A stretch of 64,000 nt of DNA, from the NCBI GenBank assembly GCA_942492715.1, contig CALOFW010000002.1, positions 62,001 to 126,000 of the forward strand, read 5' to 3'. The stretch is from Sva-07 sp942492715. Lineage in GTDB: Bacteria; Actinomycetota; Acidimicrobiia; Acidimicrobiales; Ilumatobacteraceae. Numbering within the stretch: the stretch's first letter is position 1; the number at the start of each line of letters is the position of its first letter. The position numbers and the translations under genes are program-made. Below the pieces are notes generated by a model. That model was not told where the DNA came from, did not search any database, and saw nothing but the letters and a program-made list of their open reading frames with translations. Positions 45,112 to 53,817 of this stretch are shown here, piece by piece.

Positions 45112-46002
45112 TCACGTCGCGCGGCTGTCGGTGGGCTCGCCGTCGACCAGGACCGGGAACTGACGGTCGGGATCGTCGGCGAACGCGCGGACGGGGGCTG
45201 CTTCTCCCGCCGGATCGCCCGTGAGCGTCTCGGCGCCGACGGGCGCGTACTGCAGGATGTATGCCTTGCGGACGGCACCGGTCGTGTTCGGCCCGGTCAG
45301 GTGGGGGGACAGCGAGGAGAACACCACGACGCCGCCCTTGCCGACCGGCGCCGCGACGGCGTCTGGATGATCCTCGAAGATCTCCCAGCCGAGCGGGTCG
45401 GTGTAGTGGTGGGCGAGCGTGCCCATCCGGTGCAGGCCGGGCACCACCTGCGGACACCCGTTGTCGACGGTCGCGTCGGTCAATGCCACCCAGCACGTGA
45501 GGTACTGCTGCGGCTCGACGAACGTGTACCCGTTGTCCTGGTGCCACGGGAACCGGCGCGGTTTCTCGGGCTTCTTGTACACCGCCTGGTCGTGGTAGAG
45601 CCGGACGTCGGGGCCGATCAGGTCGTGGCACAGGTCGACGAAGACCGGGTGCCTCGAGAACGCCCGAGCTGCCTCGCTGGCCAGGACCGGGAACAGGCTG
45701 AACGTGATCGCTCCGTGTTCCGCGATCGAGAAGCGGCCGTCGTCGAGTGAAGCGAGGAACTCGTCGGTGCTCGCCTCCAGCCGGTCGCAGGCCTCGATCA
45801 CGGGCGCCAGTTCGCCGCCGTCGAACACGTCGGGCAGCACCAGGTAGCCATCGGTGTCGAACTGCTCGGCCTGTTCGGGTGTGAGTCTCCGCAACGGCTC
45901 GTGGTGACCGCGCCAGGCGAACCCGCGGTTCCATGGGTGCAGCTCGACGGGCGGAGGCGTGTCGTGTCCGATCGGGAGCACCGTAGTCAGCCCGGCCGAC
46001 AC
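45112..46002 (-). CDS. Phytanoyl-CoA dioxygenase-like Fe(II)/2-oxoglutarate oxygenase
   Basis: 296 residues from GTG 46002; the start is uncertain, the frame being open much further. The iron triad is HxD in PWHQDNGY and the distal His in SPHLTGPN, with 2-oxoglutarate-binding Arg nearby. The opening EQAEQFDTDGYLVLPDVFD is typical of the family. Unrelated in detail to the copy at 17667. Substrate unknown. Confidence 0.85.
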   Translation of the reverse strand: MSAGLTTVLPIGHDTPPPVELHPWNRGFAWRGHHEPLRRLTPEQAEQFDTDGYLVLPDVFDGGELAPVIEACDRLEASTDEFLASLDDGRFSIAEHGAITFSLFPVLASEAARAFSRHPVFVDLCHDLIGPDVRLYHDQAVYKKPEKPRRFPWHQDNGYTFVEPQQYLTCWVALTDATVDNGCPQVVPGLHRMGTLAHHYTDPLGWEIFEDHPDAVAAPVGKGGVVVFSSLSPHLTGPNTTGAVRKAYILQYAPVGAETLTGDPAGEAAPVRAFADDPDRQFPVLVDGEPTDSRAT

Positions 46003-46087
46003 GACGTGATCCGGGTGCGCCCGGCCGATGCGGCGACGATGACGTTCGCCCCTTGCCGTGGGACGATCGACGGCGCACGCTGGGCCC

Positions 46088-47260
46088 GTGGCGATCGATG
46101 CTTCGCGTGTTGTCGACCCTCGCTCGGGGCTCGACGCGGTGGTGCGTGAACTGGCGCGCGCCGGGTACCGGGTCGTCGGTCCGACGGTGCGCGACGGAGC
46201 GATCGTGTACGACGACCTCACGAGCGGCGACGATCTCCCCACCGGCTGCGCCGTCGAGCAGCAACCTGGACGTTGGCGGCTGGACGTCAACCCCGAGCCG
46301 ACGCGCTTCGGGTGGACGCCGGGCGCAGACTCCTGGAAGCAGTTCGTCATGCCGCCGCACCAGGAGGTACTGCGAATCCGTCGCCACGACGGATCGTGGG
46401 TGACCGAGACATCACCGCCGCCCGATCGACCGCTCGCGCTGATCGGTGCCCGCGACTGCGAACTGCGGGCCCTCGGCGTGCTCGACCGGGTGCTGCTCGA
46501 CTCCGATCACCCCGATCCTCGCTACGCCGCTCGACGGCGCGACGTGTTCGTCGTCGCCGTCACCTGCGGTGTGCCGTCGGCCACCTGCTGGTGCACGTCG
46601 ATCGGGGGCGGCCCGCAGCCGCACCTGGGATTCGATCTGTGCATCACCGAGCTGCACGATGCCGACGGCCACCGCCTGCTGGTCGATGCCGCCACCGAGT
46701 CAGGCCGCGAGATCCTCGACCAGCTTCCGGGCCGGGCCGCCACCGACATCGACCACGTCGCCGCCGATGGTGTCGTCGAACGCGCCGTCGACCGGCTCCC
46801 GCTGAGGCTCCCGGGCCCCGACCTTCCCGAGCTGCTCGACGGCACGTCGCTGCATCCCCAGTGGGATCGGATCGCCGAGCGATGTCTGTCGTGCGGGAAC
46901 TGCACCATGGTGTGTCCCACCTGCTTCTGTTCGACGTTCGACGACGCCACCGCCCTCACCGAGGACGGGTCGGCGCCGATCGAGACCGTCCGCAGCCGGC
47001 AGTGGGCGTCGTGCTTCGAGCTCGATCACTCGAACCTCGCCGGACGGCCGGTGCGGGCGACGACCGCCTCCCGGTACCGCCAGTGGCTGACCCACAAGCT
47101 CGAGACCTGGCCGGAGCAATTCGGAGTCACCGGCTGCGTGGGCTGCGGACGATGCACCACGTGGTGCCCGGCAGCGATCGACATCGTGCACGAAGCTGCA
47201 GTCCTGATCGGCGCCGCGACGCCGGACGCGATCGGTGCGGCGAACGGGGGGCAGTCATGA
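46088..47260 (+). CDS. Hydrogenase beta-type iron-sulfur subunit (4Fe-4S dicluster, HyhB/HydB-like)
   Basis: 390 residues from GTG 46088 (GTG 46058 possible). The N-terminal half (ALIGARDCELRALGVLDRVLL) matches the beta subunit of sulfhydrogenases. The C-terminal half carries two 4Fe-4S sites: CLSCGNCTMVCPTCFC and CVGCGRCTTWCPAAID, plus extra Cys in TCWCTS. It passes electrons between the NiFe half and the flavin subunit of the cytosolic NAD(P)-linked hydrogenase. First gene of the six-gene operon; the stop overlaps the next start (ATGA). Confidence 0.88.
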   Translation: MAIDASRVVDPRSGLDAVVRELARAGYRVVGPTVRDGAIVYDDLTSGDDLPTGCAVEQQPGRWRLDVNPEPTRFGWTPGADSWKQFVMPPHQEVLRIRRHDGSWVTETSPPPDRPLALIGARDCELRALGVLDRVLLDSDHPDPRYAARRRDVFVVAVTCGVPSATCWCTSIGGGPQPHLGFDLCITELHDADGHRLLVDAATESGREILDQLPGRAATDIDHVAADGVVERAVDRLPLRLPGPDLPELLDGTSLHPQWDRIAERCLSCGNCTMVCPTCFCSTFDDATALTEDGSAPIETVRSRQWASCFELDHSNLAGRPVRATTASRYRQWLTHKLETWPEQFGVTGCVGCGRCTTWCPAAIDIVHEAAVLIGAATPDAIGAANGGQS

Positions 47261-47739
47261 GCCGCGATCGCACCGACGCAGGCGGCATCCGTCGAACGCT
47301 CGGCGACCATGCCTTCTTCGGTGGCATGGATCCACGCCACCTCGACACGCTCGCCCGCATGGCGGCGTGGTCTGGTCATCCGGCGCACTCCTGGCTCGCC
47401 CACACCGGGGACGCGCCGAACTGGTTCCACGCGATCGTCGACGGGCGAGTGGGCATCGAGATCGACGCTCCGGGGCGTGACCCGCTGATCGTGGCCACCC
47501 TCCACCCAGGCGACGTGGTCGGGTGGTCGTGGTTCGTCGATCGCCAACCGTGGCAGTTCGACGTCGTCGCGCTCGACGACGTCCGGACCGTTGCCATCGA
47601 CGTCGAAGACCTCCTCGACGCGTGCGCGAGCAGCGAGGGCCTCCGCCACGAGCTCACGACCAGGCTCCTGCGGGTGGTCGCGTCACGCCTGCACGGGACG
47701 CGAATGCAACTGGTGGATGTGTATGGATCCGCACGTTGA
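47257..47739 (+). CDS. Cyclic-nucleotide-binding-domain protein of the hydrogenase operon
   Basis: 160 residues. A single cupin-like cNMP-binding fold: FFGGMDPRHLDTLARMA, NWFHAIVDGRVGIEID, ATLHPGDVVGWSWFVD. There is no DNA-binding helix-turn-helix, so it is not a CRP-type transcription factor. The phosphate-binding cassette Arg is not obvious (the segment reads VGWSWFVDRQPW), so cyclic nucleotide binding is uncertain. Encoded between two electron-transfer subunits, overlapping both, so it is probably a stable part or regulator of the complex. Confidence 0.85.
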   Translation: MSRDRTDAGGIRRTLGDHAFFGGMDPRHLDTLARMAAWSGHPAHSWLAHTGDAPNWFHAIVDGRVGIEIDAPGRDPLIVATLHPGDVVGWSWFVDRQPWQFDVVALDDVRTVAIDVEDLLDACASSEGLRHELTTRLLRVVASRLHGTRMQLVDVYGSAR

Positions 47740-48577
47740 CACCGTGGTGGCCGCGGTGCCACCGGCCGGGCTGGCCGATCCGCTGACCCCGGTCCCGTAC
47801 CGCGTGATCGGGGCCGAGCCGGAGACTGCCGATGTCGTCACGCTGACGCTCGCACCGGTGACCGAACTGCTCGATCCGGCACGTCCGGGCCAGTTCATGA
47901 TGGTGTGGGCCTTCGGCGTGGGGGAGATCCCGGTGTCGGTCAGCGCAGTGGGTGACGGGGGCGAGTTCGGGCTGACCGTGCGAGCCGTCGGTGCCGTCAG
48001 CAACGCCATCGTGGCCGCCCGGCCGGGTGACACCATCGGCGTGCGCGGGCCGTACGGAACGGCGTGGCCGACCGACGAGGCGTACGCCCGTGACGTCCTC
48101 GTCGTGGCCGGCGGTCTGGGTCTCGCGCCGCTGCGCACGGCGATCGACGAACTCGCCGCTGGCGGACCGCGGCGCCTCACGGTCGTCGTGGGCGCACGCG
48201 AGCCCGGTCAGGTCCTCTATCCGCAGGACCTCCTGCGGTGGCGACGCCTCGGTGCCGACGTCCACGTCACCGTCGATGCCGCCCCTCGACGCTGGGACGG
48301 TGCGGTCGGCACGGCGACGGCCGTGGTGGCCCGCCTCGGCGAACACCACGACACGGTGTTCGTGTGCGGTCCGGAGCTGATGATGGCATCGGCGGCCCGG
48401 GCAGCGATCGTGCAGGGCACCGATCCGGCGAACGTGTGGGTGTCGCTCGAACGCAACATGCACTGCGGCATCGCCCAGTGCGGACGCTGCCAGCTCGGCC
48501 CGCTGCTGCTGTGCCGCGATGGTGCGGTCGTGCGATGGGATCACGTCACCGAACTCCTGCGGGAGCGTGGACGATGA
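47723..48577 (+). CDS. Hydrogenase flavin subunit (FAD/NAD(P)-binding, gamma type)
   Basis: 284 residues from ATG 47723, overlapping the previous gene by 17 bases. FAD domain (PGQFMMVWAFGVGEIPVSVS), NAD-binding GGLGLAPLRTAID, then a C-terminal 2Fe-2S site in MHCGIAQCGRCQLGP with a later Cys. Same layout as dihydroorotate dehydrogenase electron-transfer and sulfhydrogenase gamma subunits. It exchanges electrons with NAD(P)H. Confidence 0.9.
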   Translation: MDPHVDTVVAAVPPAGLADPLTPVPYRVIGAEPETADVVTLTLAPVTELLDPARPGQFMMVWAFGVGEIPVSVSAVGDGGEFGLTVRAVGAVSNAIVAARPGDTIGVRGPYGTAWPTDEAYARDVLVVAGGLGLAPLRTAIDELAAGGPRRLTVVVGAREPGQVLYPQDLLRWRRLGADVHVTVDAAPRRWDGAVGTATAVVARLGEHHDTVFVCGPELMMASAARAAIVQGTDPANVWVSLERNMHCGIAQCGRCQLGPLLLCRDGAVVRWDHVTELLRERGR

Positions 48578-49398
48578 CGCGCCCGACCGTCGCCGTCTGG
48601 AAGTTCGCCTCGTGCGATGGCTGCCAGCTCACCGTGCTCGACTGCGAGGACGAACTGCTCGCGATCGCCGCGGCGCTCGACATCCGCATGTTCCTCGAAG
48701 CTGGCCCCGAGGAACTGCTCGACCACTACGACATCTCCCTCGTCGAGGGATCGATCACGACGGCTCACGACGCCACACGCATCCGCGACATCCGCGCCCG
48801 ATCCGGCACCCTCGTCACGATCGGGGCATGTGCGACGGCGGGCGGGATCCAGGCGCTGCGCAACACGGCGGACGTCGCCGAGTACGCCGCGGCGGTGTAT
48901 GCCCGACCGGACTGGATCGACACGCTCGCCACGAGCACCCCGATCGCCGACCATGTCGCGGTCGACCACGAACTCCGCGGCTGCCCGATCTCGAAGCACC
49001 AGTTGCTCGCCACCGTGACCGCCCTGCTCGCCGGCCGCCGCCTCCCGGTCACGAGCCACAGCGTCTGCGTCGAGTGCAAGCAGTCCGGCACCACCTGCCT
49101 GCTGGTCGCCCACGGCACGCCGTGCCTGGGGCCGATCACGCACGGCGGGTGCGACGCGCTGTGTCCGTCGATCGGGCGGGGGTGCTTCGGCTGCTTCGGG
49201 CCGTGCGAGGCGGTCAACGCCGACGCGCTCCACGCTGCCTGGATCGAGGCGGGCATCGGCGACGACGAATGGCTGCGCTCGCTGCGCACGTTCAATGTCG
49301 GATCGCCGGAGTTCGTTTCGGCGGTCTCCGGGTCCGACGTGTCGGTCGCGGTCACGATGTCGGCCCCGGTGCGCGACGATGGCGGGGATCGTCGATGA
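48574..49398 (+). CDS. [NiFe] hydrogenase small subunit (group 3b type)
   Basis: 274 residues. Proximal cluster Cys in ASCDGCQLTVLD, TIGACATAGG and ELRGCPISK; further clusters are indicated by VCVECKQSGTTC, GPITHGGCDALCPS and RGCFGCFGPC. Lacks a Tat signal, as expected of a cytosolic enzyme. The start overlaps the flavin-subunit stop (ATGA). It relays electrons from the NiFe site to the dicluster subunit. Confidence 0.92.
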   Translation: MTRPTVAVWKFASCDGCQLTVLDCEDELLAIAAALDIRMFLEAGPEELLDHYDISLVEGSITTAHDATRIRDIRARSGTLVTIGACATAGGIQALRNTADVAEYAAAVYARPDWIDTLATSTPIADHVAVDHELRGCPISKHQLLATVTALLAGRRLPVTSHSVCVECKQSGTTCLLVAHGTPCLGPITHGGCDALCPSIGRGCFGCFGPCEAVNADALHAAWIEAGIGDDEWLRSLRTFNVGSPEFVSAVSGSDVSVAVTMSAPVRDDGGDRR

Positions 49399-50702
49399 GC
49401 CACGAGTACCGCGCCCGCAGGTTCGAAGTGGAGGCGCTCACCCGCGTCGAGGGTGAGGGTGGCCTGATCGTCGAGGTCCGTGACGGCGAACTCGCCGACG
49501 TGCGGCTCCGGATCTTCGAGCCGCCCCGGTTCTTCGAGGGGTTCCTCGCCGGACGGCACTTCACCGAACCGCCCGACATCACCGCGCGCATCTGCGGCAT
49601 CTGCCCGGTCGCCTACCAGATGAGCGCCTGTCAGGCGCTCGAAGCGGCGTGCGGGGTCGAGGTCGACGACGACATCCGCACGCTGCGGCACCTCCTGTAC
49701 TGCGGCGAGTGGATCGAGAGCCATGTCCTGCACGTGCACCTGCTGCACGCCCCCGACTTCCTCGGCTACCCGAGCGGCCTGGCGATGGCCGTCGACCACC
49801 GTGCAGAGGTCGAACGCGGCCTCCGCCTCAAGAAGATCGGCAACCGCATCGTCGAGGTCGTCGGCGGTCGAGCCGTCCACCCGGTGAACGTCAAGGTCGG
49901 TGGCTTCTACAGCACACCCTCCTTGGCAACGATGCGCGACCTGGCGATGGAACTCCGTCAGGCGCTGACGGACGCGATCGATGTCGCCCGATGGGTGGCG
50001 ACCTTCGACATCCCCGACCACGAGCTCCCCGACGGCACAGCCCTCGTCGCGCTGCGACATCCGACCGAGTACCCGATGCTCGGCGAGCGTCTCGTCAGCA
50101 GCACGGGGCTCGACATCGGCGTCGACGAGTACCCCGACCACTTCGCAGAGGTGCAGGTCGAGCACTCGACCGCCCTGCACGGCTCGATGCTGGCGGGCGG
50201 CGACTATCTCGTCGGGCCGCTCGCCCGCTTCGCCCTCAACGCCGATCATCTGGCCCCGACTGCGGCCGCGCTCGCAGCGGAGCTGGGGCTGGACCCGGGC
50301 GAGCGCAACCCGTTCCGTAGCATCGTGGTCCGAGCGATCGAGACGGTGCACGCGTGCGAGGTGGCGGTCGCGATCGCCGAGGCGTACGCGCCGCCAGCGA
50401 GGGCGTCGGTCCCGGTCGAGCCTCGGGCGGCCGCTGGTTGCGGGTGGAGCGAGGCGCCGCGCGGGTTGCTGTGGCACCGCTACGAGATCGACGACGGGGG
50501 CCGCATCGCCACCGCCCGGATCGTGCCGCCGACCTCGCAGAACCAGCCCGCGATCGAACACGACCTCGCCCATCTGATCGGTCACTCGATGCACCTCGAC
50601 GACGACGAACTCGAGGCGGTCTGCGAGCAGGCCGTGCGCAACTACGACCCCTGCATCTCGTGCGCCACCCACTTCCTCGACATGCGTATCCACCGGTCGT
50701 GA
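49395..50702 (+). CDS. [NiFe] hydrogenase large subunit (group 3b type)
   Basis: 435 residues. Nickel-iron ligands are complete: N-terminal ARICGICPVAY and C-terminal DPCISCATH. The remaining FLDMRIHRS after His is the short peptide that the maturation protease removes; the protease gene follows directly. Cytosolic, bidirectional, coupling H2 to NAD(P)+. The start overlaps the small-subunit stop (ATGA). No hyp maturation genes are in the window. Confidence 0.94.
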   Translation: MSHEYRARRFEVEALTRVEGEGGLIVEVRDGELADVRLRIFEPPRFFEGFLAGRHFTEPPDITARICGICPVAYQMSACQALEAACGVEVDDDIRTLRHLLYCGEWIESHVLHVHLLHAPDFLGYPSGLAMAVDHRAEVERGLRLKKIGNRIVEVVGGRAVHPVNVKVGGFYSTPSLATMRDLAMELRQALTDAIDVARWVATFDIPDHELPDGTALVALRHPTEYPMLGERLVSSTGLDIGVDEYPDHFAEVQVEHSTALHGSMLAGGDYLVGPLARFALNADHLAPTAAALAAELGLDPGERNPFRSIVVRAIETVHACEVAVAIAEAYAPPARASVPVEPRAAAGCGWSEAPRGLLWHRYEIDDGGRIATARIVPPTSQNQPAIEHDLAHLIGHSMHLDDDELEAVCEQAVRNYDPCISCATHFLDMRIHRS

Positions 50703-51208
50703 CCGAGCCGCCGGTCGCCATCGAGTCGCCCCTTGTCACCGTCATCGCTGTCGGCAACCCCTATCGCCGTGACGACGCGGTCGGCGCAGCCGTGCTCGCA
50801 GCCGTCAGCGAGTCGCTCGGGCCCGACCCTCGCGTCCGGCTCGTGGAACTGGATGGCGAGCCCGTTCGCGTGGTGCAGGCGTGGGAGGGATCGGCGCTGG
50901 TCTGGCTCGTCGACGCGACCGCCTCCGACCGGCCGCCGGGGTCCCTCCAGGAGGTCGACGCCCGCCAGCTCGGCGAAGGTGACTCGTCATGGAGTGGCAT
51001 CGGTGGCGGCCATGCGCTCGGCCTGCGCGAGGCGATCGAGTTCGCTGCCGCGCTCGATCGGTTCCCGGCGGAGCTCCGGGTGCTCGGCATCGAGGGCGAG
51101 ACGTTCGACCACGGCGAGGGTCTCAGCTCGGCCGTGTCCAGCGCCGTTCCCGCTGCGGCAGCCCGCCTGCTCGCGTCGATCCGCCCGAGTCTCGAGTCCA
51201 CCGCCTGA
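50699..51208 (+). CDS. Hydrogenase maturation protease (HyaD/HycI family)
   Basis: 169 residues from GTG 50699 (GTGA overlap with the large subunit). Opens VIAVGNPYRRDDAVG, the family's GN...DD nickel-sensing motif, with Asp in VWLVDATASD and His in GGGHALGL. It cleaves the large-subunit C-terminal peptide after nickel insertion. Confidence 0.9.
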   Translation: MTEPPVAIESPLVTVIAVGNPYRRDDAVGAAVLAAVSESLGPDPRVRLVELDGEPVRVVQAWEGSALVWLVDATASDRPPGSLQEVDARQLGEGDSSWSGIGGGHALGLREAIEFAAALDRFPAELRVLGIEGETFDHGEGLSSAVSSAVPAAAARLLASIRPSLESTA

Positions 51209-51226
51209 CCGCGGTCGGTGCATCCG

Positions 51227-51261
51227 GCGAGACATCCTGGGTCAGACCCCAGATGTCTCGC
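51227..51261. terminator. Hairpin terminator, repeat family B copy B2
   Basis: GCGAGACATC/GATGTCTCGC arms around a GGGTCAGACCCC core, between the convergent hydrogenase operon and the FAD monooxygenase. Confidence 0.75.
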
Positions 51262-53121
51262 TCACTCGGTGAACAGGGTCTTGGTGGGGGTGATGCGCAG
51301 GACGACTCGCTGCTGCTCGTCGAGCATGGGAACGATCGTGGTGGGTTCGGGGGCCGGGTTGCCCGACAGCGCACCGAAGATCTGTGCGGTGAGTTCTGCC
51401 CGCAGTGGGTCGGCGTCGATCGGCTCGGCCTCGCCGTAGACGACGAGATGCACGCGCCCGTCCGGCACCGTCAGGCACACCTTCGGTTGGCGTAGCGTGT
51501 TCTTCCACTTCGCCGTGTACGACTTGGCCGACACGAGCAGGCGCAGGTCGTCGTCGACCGCGTACCCGATCATCGACTGCTGGGGCGACCCGTCGCTGCG
51601 CCCGGTGGCGAGCACCGCCCACTTGTGCGATCGGAGGAAGTCGAGATGGTGCGGGTCCCATGCGGATGGCCCGTCGGTCGGTGGTGCGGAGAGATGCGCG
51701 AGCAGTGCGGCGCTCGCGGTGGCGAGTTCGGCGGCGTCGTGGGCGACGGCGGCGACGTACCTGTCGGGTCGCGCGATCACGGCACCGCCGGCGGGGAGCG
51801 TCATCGGCATCGAACCGGTCGGGACCTCGACGATCCGACCGAGTTCGGCCCAGCGCGGATCGAGGTCGGCGACCACCGACGAGTCGTCGACGACGATGGC
51901 GAACTCCGCGCCGAGCAGCTCGTCGAGCGGTCGCCCGTCGATGCACGGCTGGGGGAGCTGACGGCCGACGGACGGGTGCTCGCCGAACAACATGCCGTCA
52001 CGCAGGATGGGGAACGGCCGGCTGCCCCCGTATGCGGCATCGAGTCCGGTCTGTTGCGGTGCCCGACCCGAGAGTTCATCGATCAGCCGGCCGGTGTCGA
52101 CGGCGTGCTCGACGACGCCGGCTGCATGCGGCAACCGCTCCTCGCCGTAGGTGTCGAGCAGCCGATCGGCGGCCAGCCCGTCGTCGACGAGGCGGAGTTT
52201 CCACGCCAGGTTGGCGGCGTCGCGAATGCCCGAGCACAGCCCCTGGCCGAGGAACGGTGGCATCTGATGGGCGGCGTCGCCGGCGATGAAGATCCGCCCG
52301 ACGCGCATCGCCTCGGCGACCGTGGCGTGGAATCGGTACACGACCGCTCGGATCAGATCTGCGTCGTCAGGTGTGACCCACCCCTCCAGCAGCTGCCACA
52401 CGCGTGCTGGTGCGACCATCTCCTCGCGCGTTTCTCCGGGCTGGAGCTGAAACTCCCACCGTCGGTAGTCGGCGTGGCCGACGACGTACGTGGTCGGTCG
52501 GTCGGGATCGCAGACCTGTTGGACGACGTGGGGGAGCGTCGGCACCGGACGTCGCAGTCGGACGTCGAGGACCAACCAGTCCTGGTCGTAACCCTGGTCG
52601 ACGAACGCGAGCCCCAGACCCTTGCGGATCCGGCTCGACGCGCCGTCGGCGGCGACGAGCCAGCGGGCACTCACCGGGCCGGTGTCGGTCAGCGCCGTGA
52701 CGCCCTCGTCGGTCTGCTGGACCGACGACACCTCGACGCCGAGGTGGAGCTCCACTCCCTCGTGCACCGCGGCGTGGCGCAGGAACGCTTCCAGTTCGGG
52801 CTGGTAGTACGTCACCGAGGGGTGCAGCCCGAGCGGCCAGTCGGCGTCCTCGGCGAATTCGGCACCGATGATCCGCTCGCCGTCCGGACGCACGAACTCG
52901 GCGCCCCGCAGCGGCGTCGTGATGGCGCGGAGTTCATCGAGGAGTCCGGCGTTCTGGAACACCCGTTGGATCTCGTCGTCCATCACGATCGCTCGCGGCA
53001 GGTCGTAGACCTGGGGTGCTCGTTCGAACACGTGCACCGAGAAGCCCCGCTGGGCGAGCAACAGCGCGGCCGTCACACCGACTGGCCCGCCGCCGACCAC
53101 GATCACGTCGACATCGCTCAT
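51262..53121 (-). CDS. FAD aromatic hydroxylase (MhpA-like) fused to a C-terminal PPOX-type flavin/F420 domain
   Basis: 619 residues from ATG 53121 (overlaps the TetR stop). Rossmann motif VDVIVVGGGPVGVTAALLL, DG motif (VAADGASSRIRKGLG) and GD motif (FIAGDAAHQMPPFLGQG) define a class A flavoprotein hydroxylase. After about residue 490 comes a split-barrel domain (SHKWAVLATGRSDGSPQQS, VCLTVPDGR, VVYGEAEP). Hydroxylases normally end with a thioredoxin-like domain, so the fusion is unusual. Likely hydroxylates an aromatic ring ahead of the extradiol dioxygenase at 53818. Confidence 0.9.
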   Translation of the reverse strand: MSDVDVIVVGGGPVGVTAALLLAQRGFSVHVFERAPQVYDLPRAIVMDDEIQRVFQNAGLLDELRAITTPLRGAEFVRPDGERIIGAEFAEDADWPLGLHPSVTYYQPELEAFLRHAAVHEGVELHLGVEVSSVQQTDEGVTALTDTGPVSARWLVAADGASSRIRKGLGLAFVDQGYDQDWLVLDVRLRRPVPTLPHVVQQVCDPDRPTTYVVGHADYRRWEFQLQPGETREEMVAPARVWQLLEGWVTPDDADLIRAVVYRFHATVAEAMRVGRIFIAGDAAHQMPPFLGQGLCSGIRDAANLAWKLRLVDDGLAADRLLDTYGEERLPHAAGVVEHAVDTGRLIDELSGRAPQQTGLDAAYGGSRPFPILRDGMLFGEHPSVGRQLPQPCIDGRPLDELLGAEFAIVVDDSSVVADLDPRWAELGRIVEVPTGSMPMTLPAGGAVIARPDRYVAAVAHDAAELATASAALLAHLSAPPTDGPSAWDPHHLDFLRSHKWAVLATGRSDGSPQQSMIGYAVDDDLRLLVSAKSYTAKWKNTLRQPKVCLTVPDGRVHLVVYGEAEPIDADPLRAELTAQIFGALSGNPAPEPTTIVPMLDEQQRVVLRITPTKTLFTE

Positions 53122-53777
53122 CGCTCCACCTCGTCGGTCGGGCCGAGGAACATCGTGACGAGGGCGTCGGCGTGCGCCTCGATGAAGGTGTCGGTGAGCG
53201 TGTCGTGGCCGAGCAACCGGGCCTCGGGCGCATTCACGTACGCGAGCGACGCCGCCCCGACGAGCGAGTAGTAGAGCACCACCTCGTCGATGTCGGCGAC
53301 GAGGCCCGCCTCGCGGAGCCGGCGCCACTGCTCGGTGACGAGCTCGAAGCGGGGGCGTGTGTGCCGCTCGACGATCCAGTGAAGGCGGTCGGAGTCGATC
53401 GTCGCCTCCTGCACCATGATGCGGTTGAGCTCGGGCAGCCCGGCCGCCGCGCGTACGAACGCGCGGACGTTGGCGGCGAATCCATCACGGGTGTCCCAGC
53501 CCGGGACCGTCTCGCCGAGCTGTTCGCTCACGGCCTGGTCGAGGCGGTCGAAGAGATGGTCGACCGCCGCCTTCCACAACTCGTCCTTCGAGTCGAAGTG
53601 GTAGTTGATCTGTGGCTGGTGCGTGCCGGCTGCCGTGGCGATCGCCCTGGTCGATGCTCCCTCGAAGCCGTGGGCCGCGAACTCCTGGAGTGCGGCGTCG
53701 AGGAGTGCCGTGCGGGTGGCGGCGGCGCGGGCCTGGCGTCGCCGCGTCGCCGGTGGTGACGTCTCGATCGTGGTCAT
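53118..53777 (-). CDS. TetR-family transcriptional regulator
   Basis: 219 residues from ATG 53777. N-terminal HTH: ALLDAALQEFAAHGFEGAST, IATAAGTHQPQINYHF. The C-terminal ligand domain is of the TetR_C type. Divergent from the VOC dioxygenase (40 bases between starts) and co-directional with the hydroxylase, so it probably represses both sides until an aromatic ligand binds. The gap contains an AT-rich CAAGTGATCTAATTTG but no clear palindrome. Confidence 0.9.
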   Translation of the reverse strand: MTTIETSPPATRRRQARAAATRTALLDAALQEFAAHGFEGASTRAIATAAGTHQPQINYHFDSKDELWKAAVDHLFDRLDQAVSEQLGETVPGWDTRDGFAANVRAFVRAAAGLPELNRIMVQEATIDSDRLHWIVERHTRPRFELVTEQWRRLREAGLVADIDEVVLYYSLVGAASLAYVNAPEARLLGHDTLTDTFIEAHADALVTMFLGPTDEVER

Positions 53778-53817
53778 GGGTTGCCATTCTCTATCAAGTG
53801 ATCTAATTTGTCCAGCC

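Noticed and set aside
53778..53817. TetR operator between the divergent regulator and dioxygenase
   Set aside because: The gap surely holds control elements, but I could not find a convincing inverted repeat.
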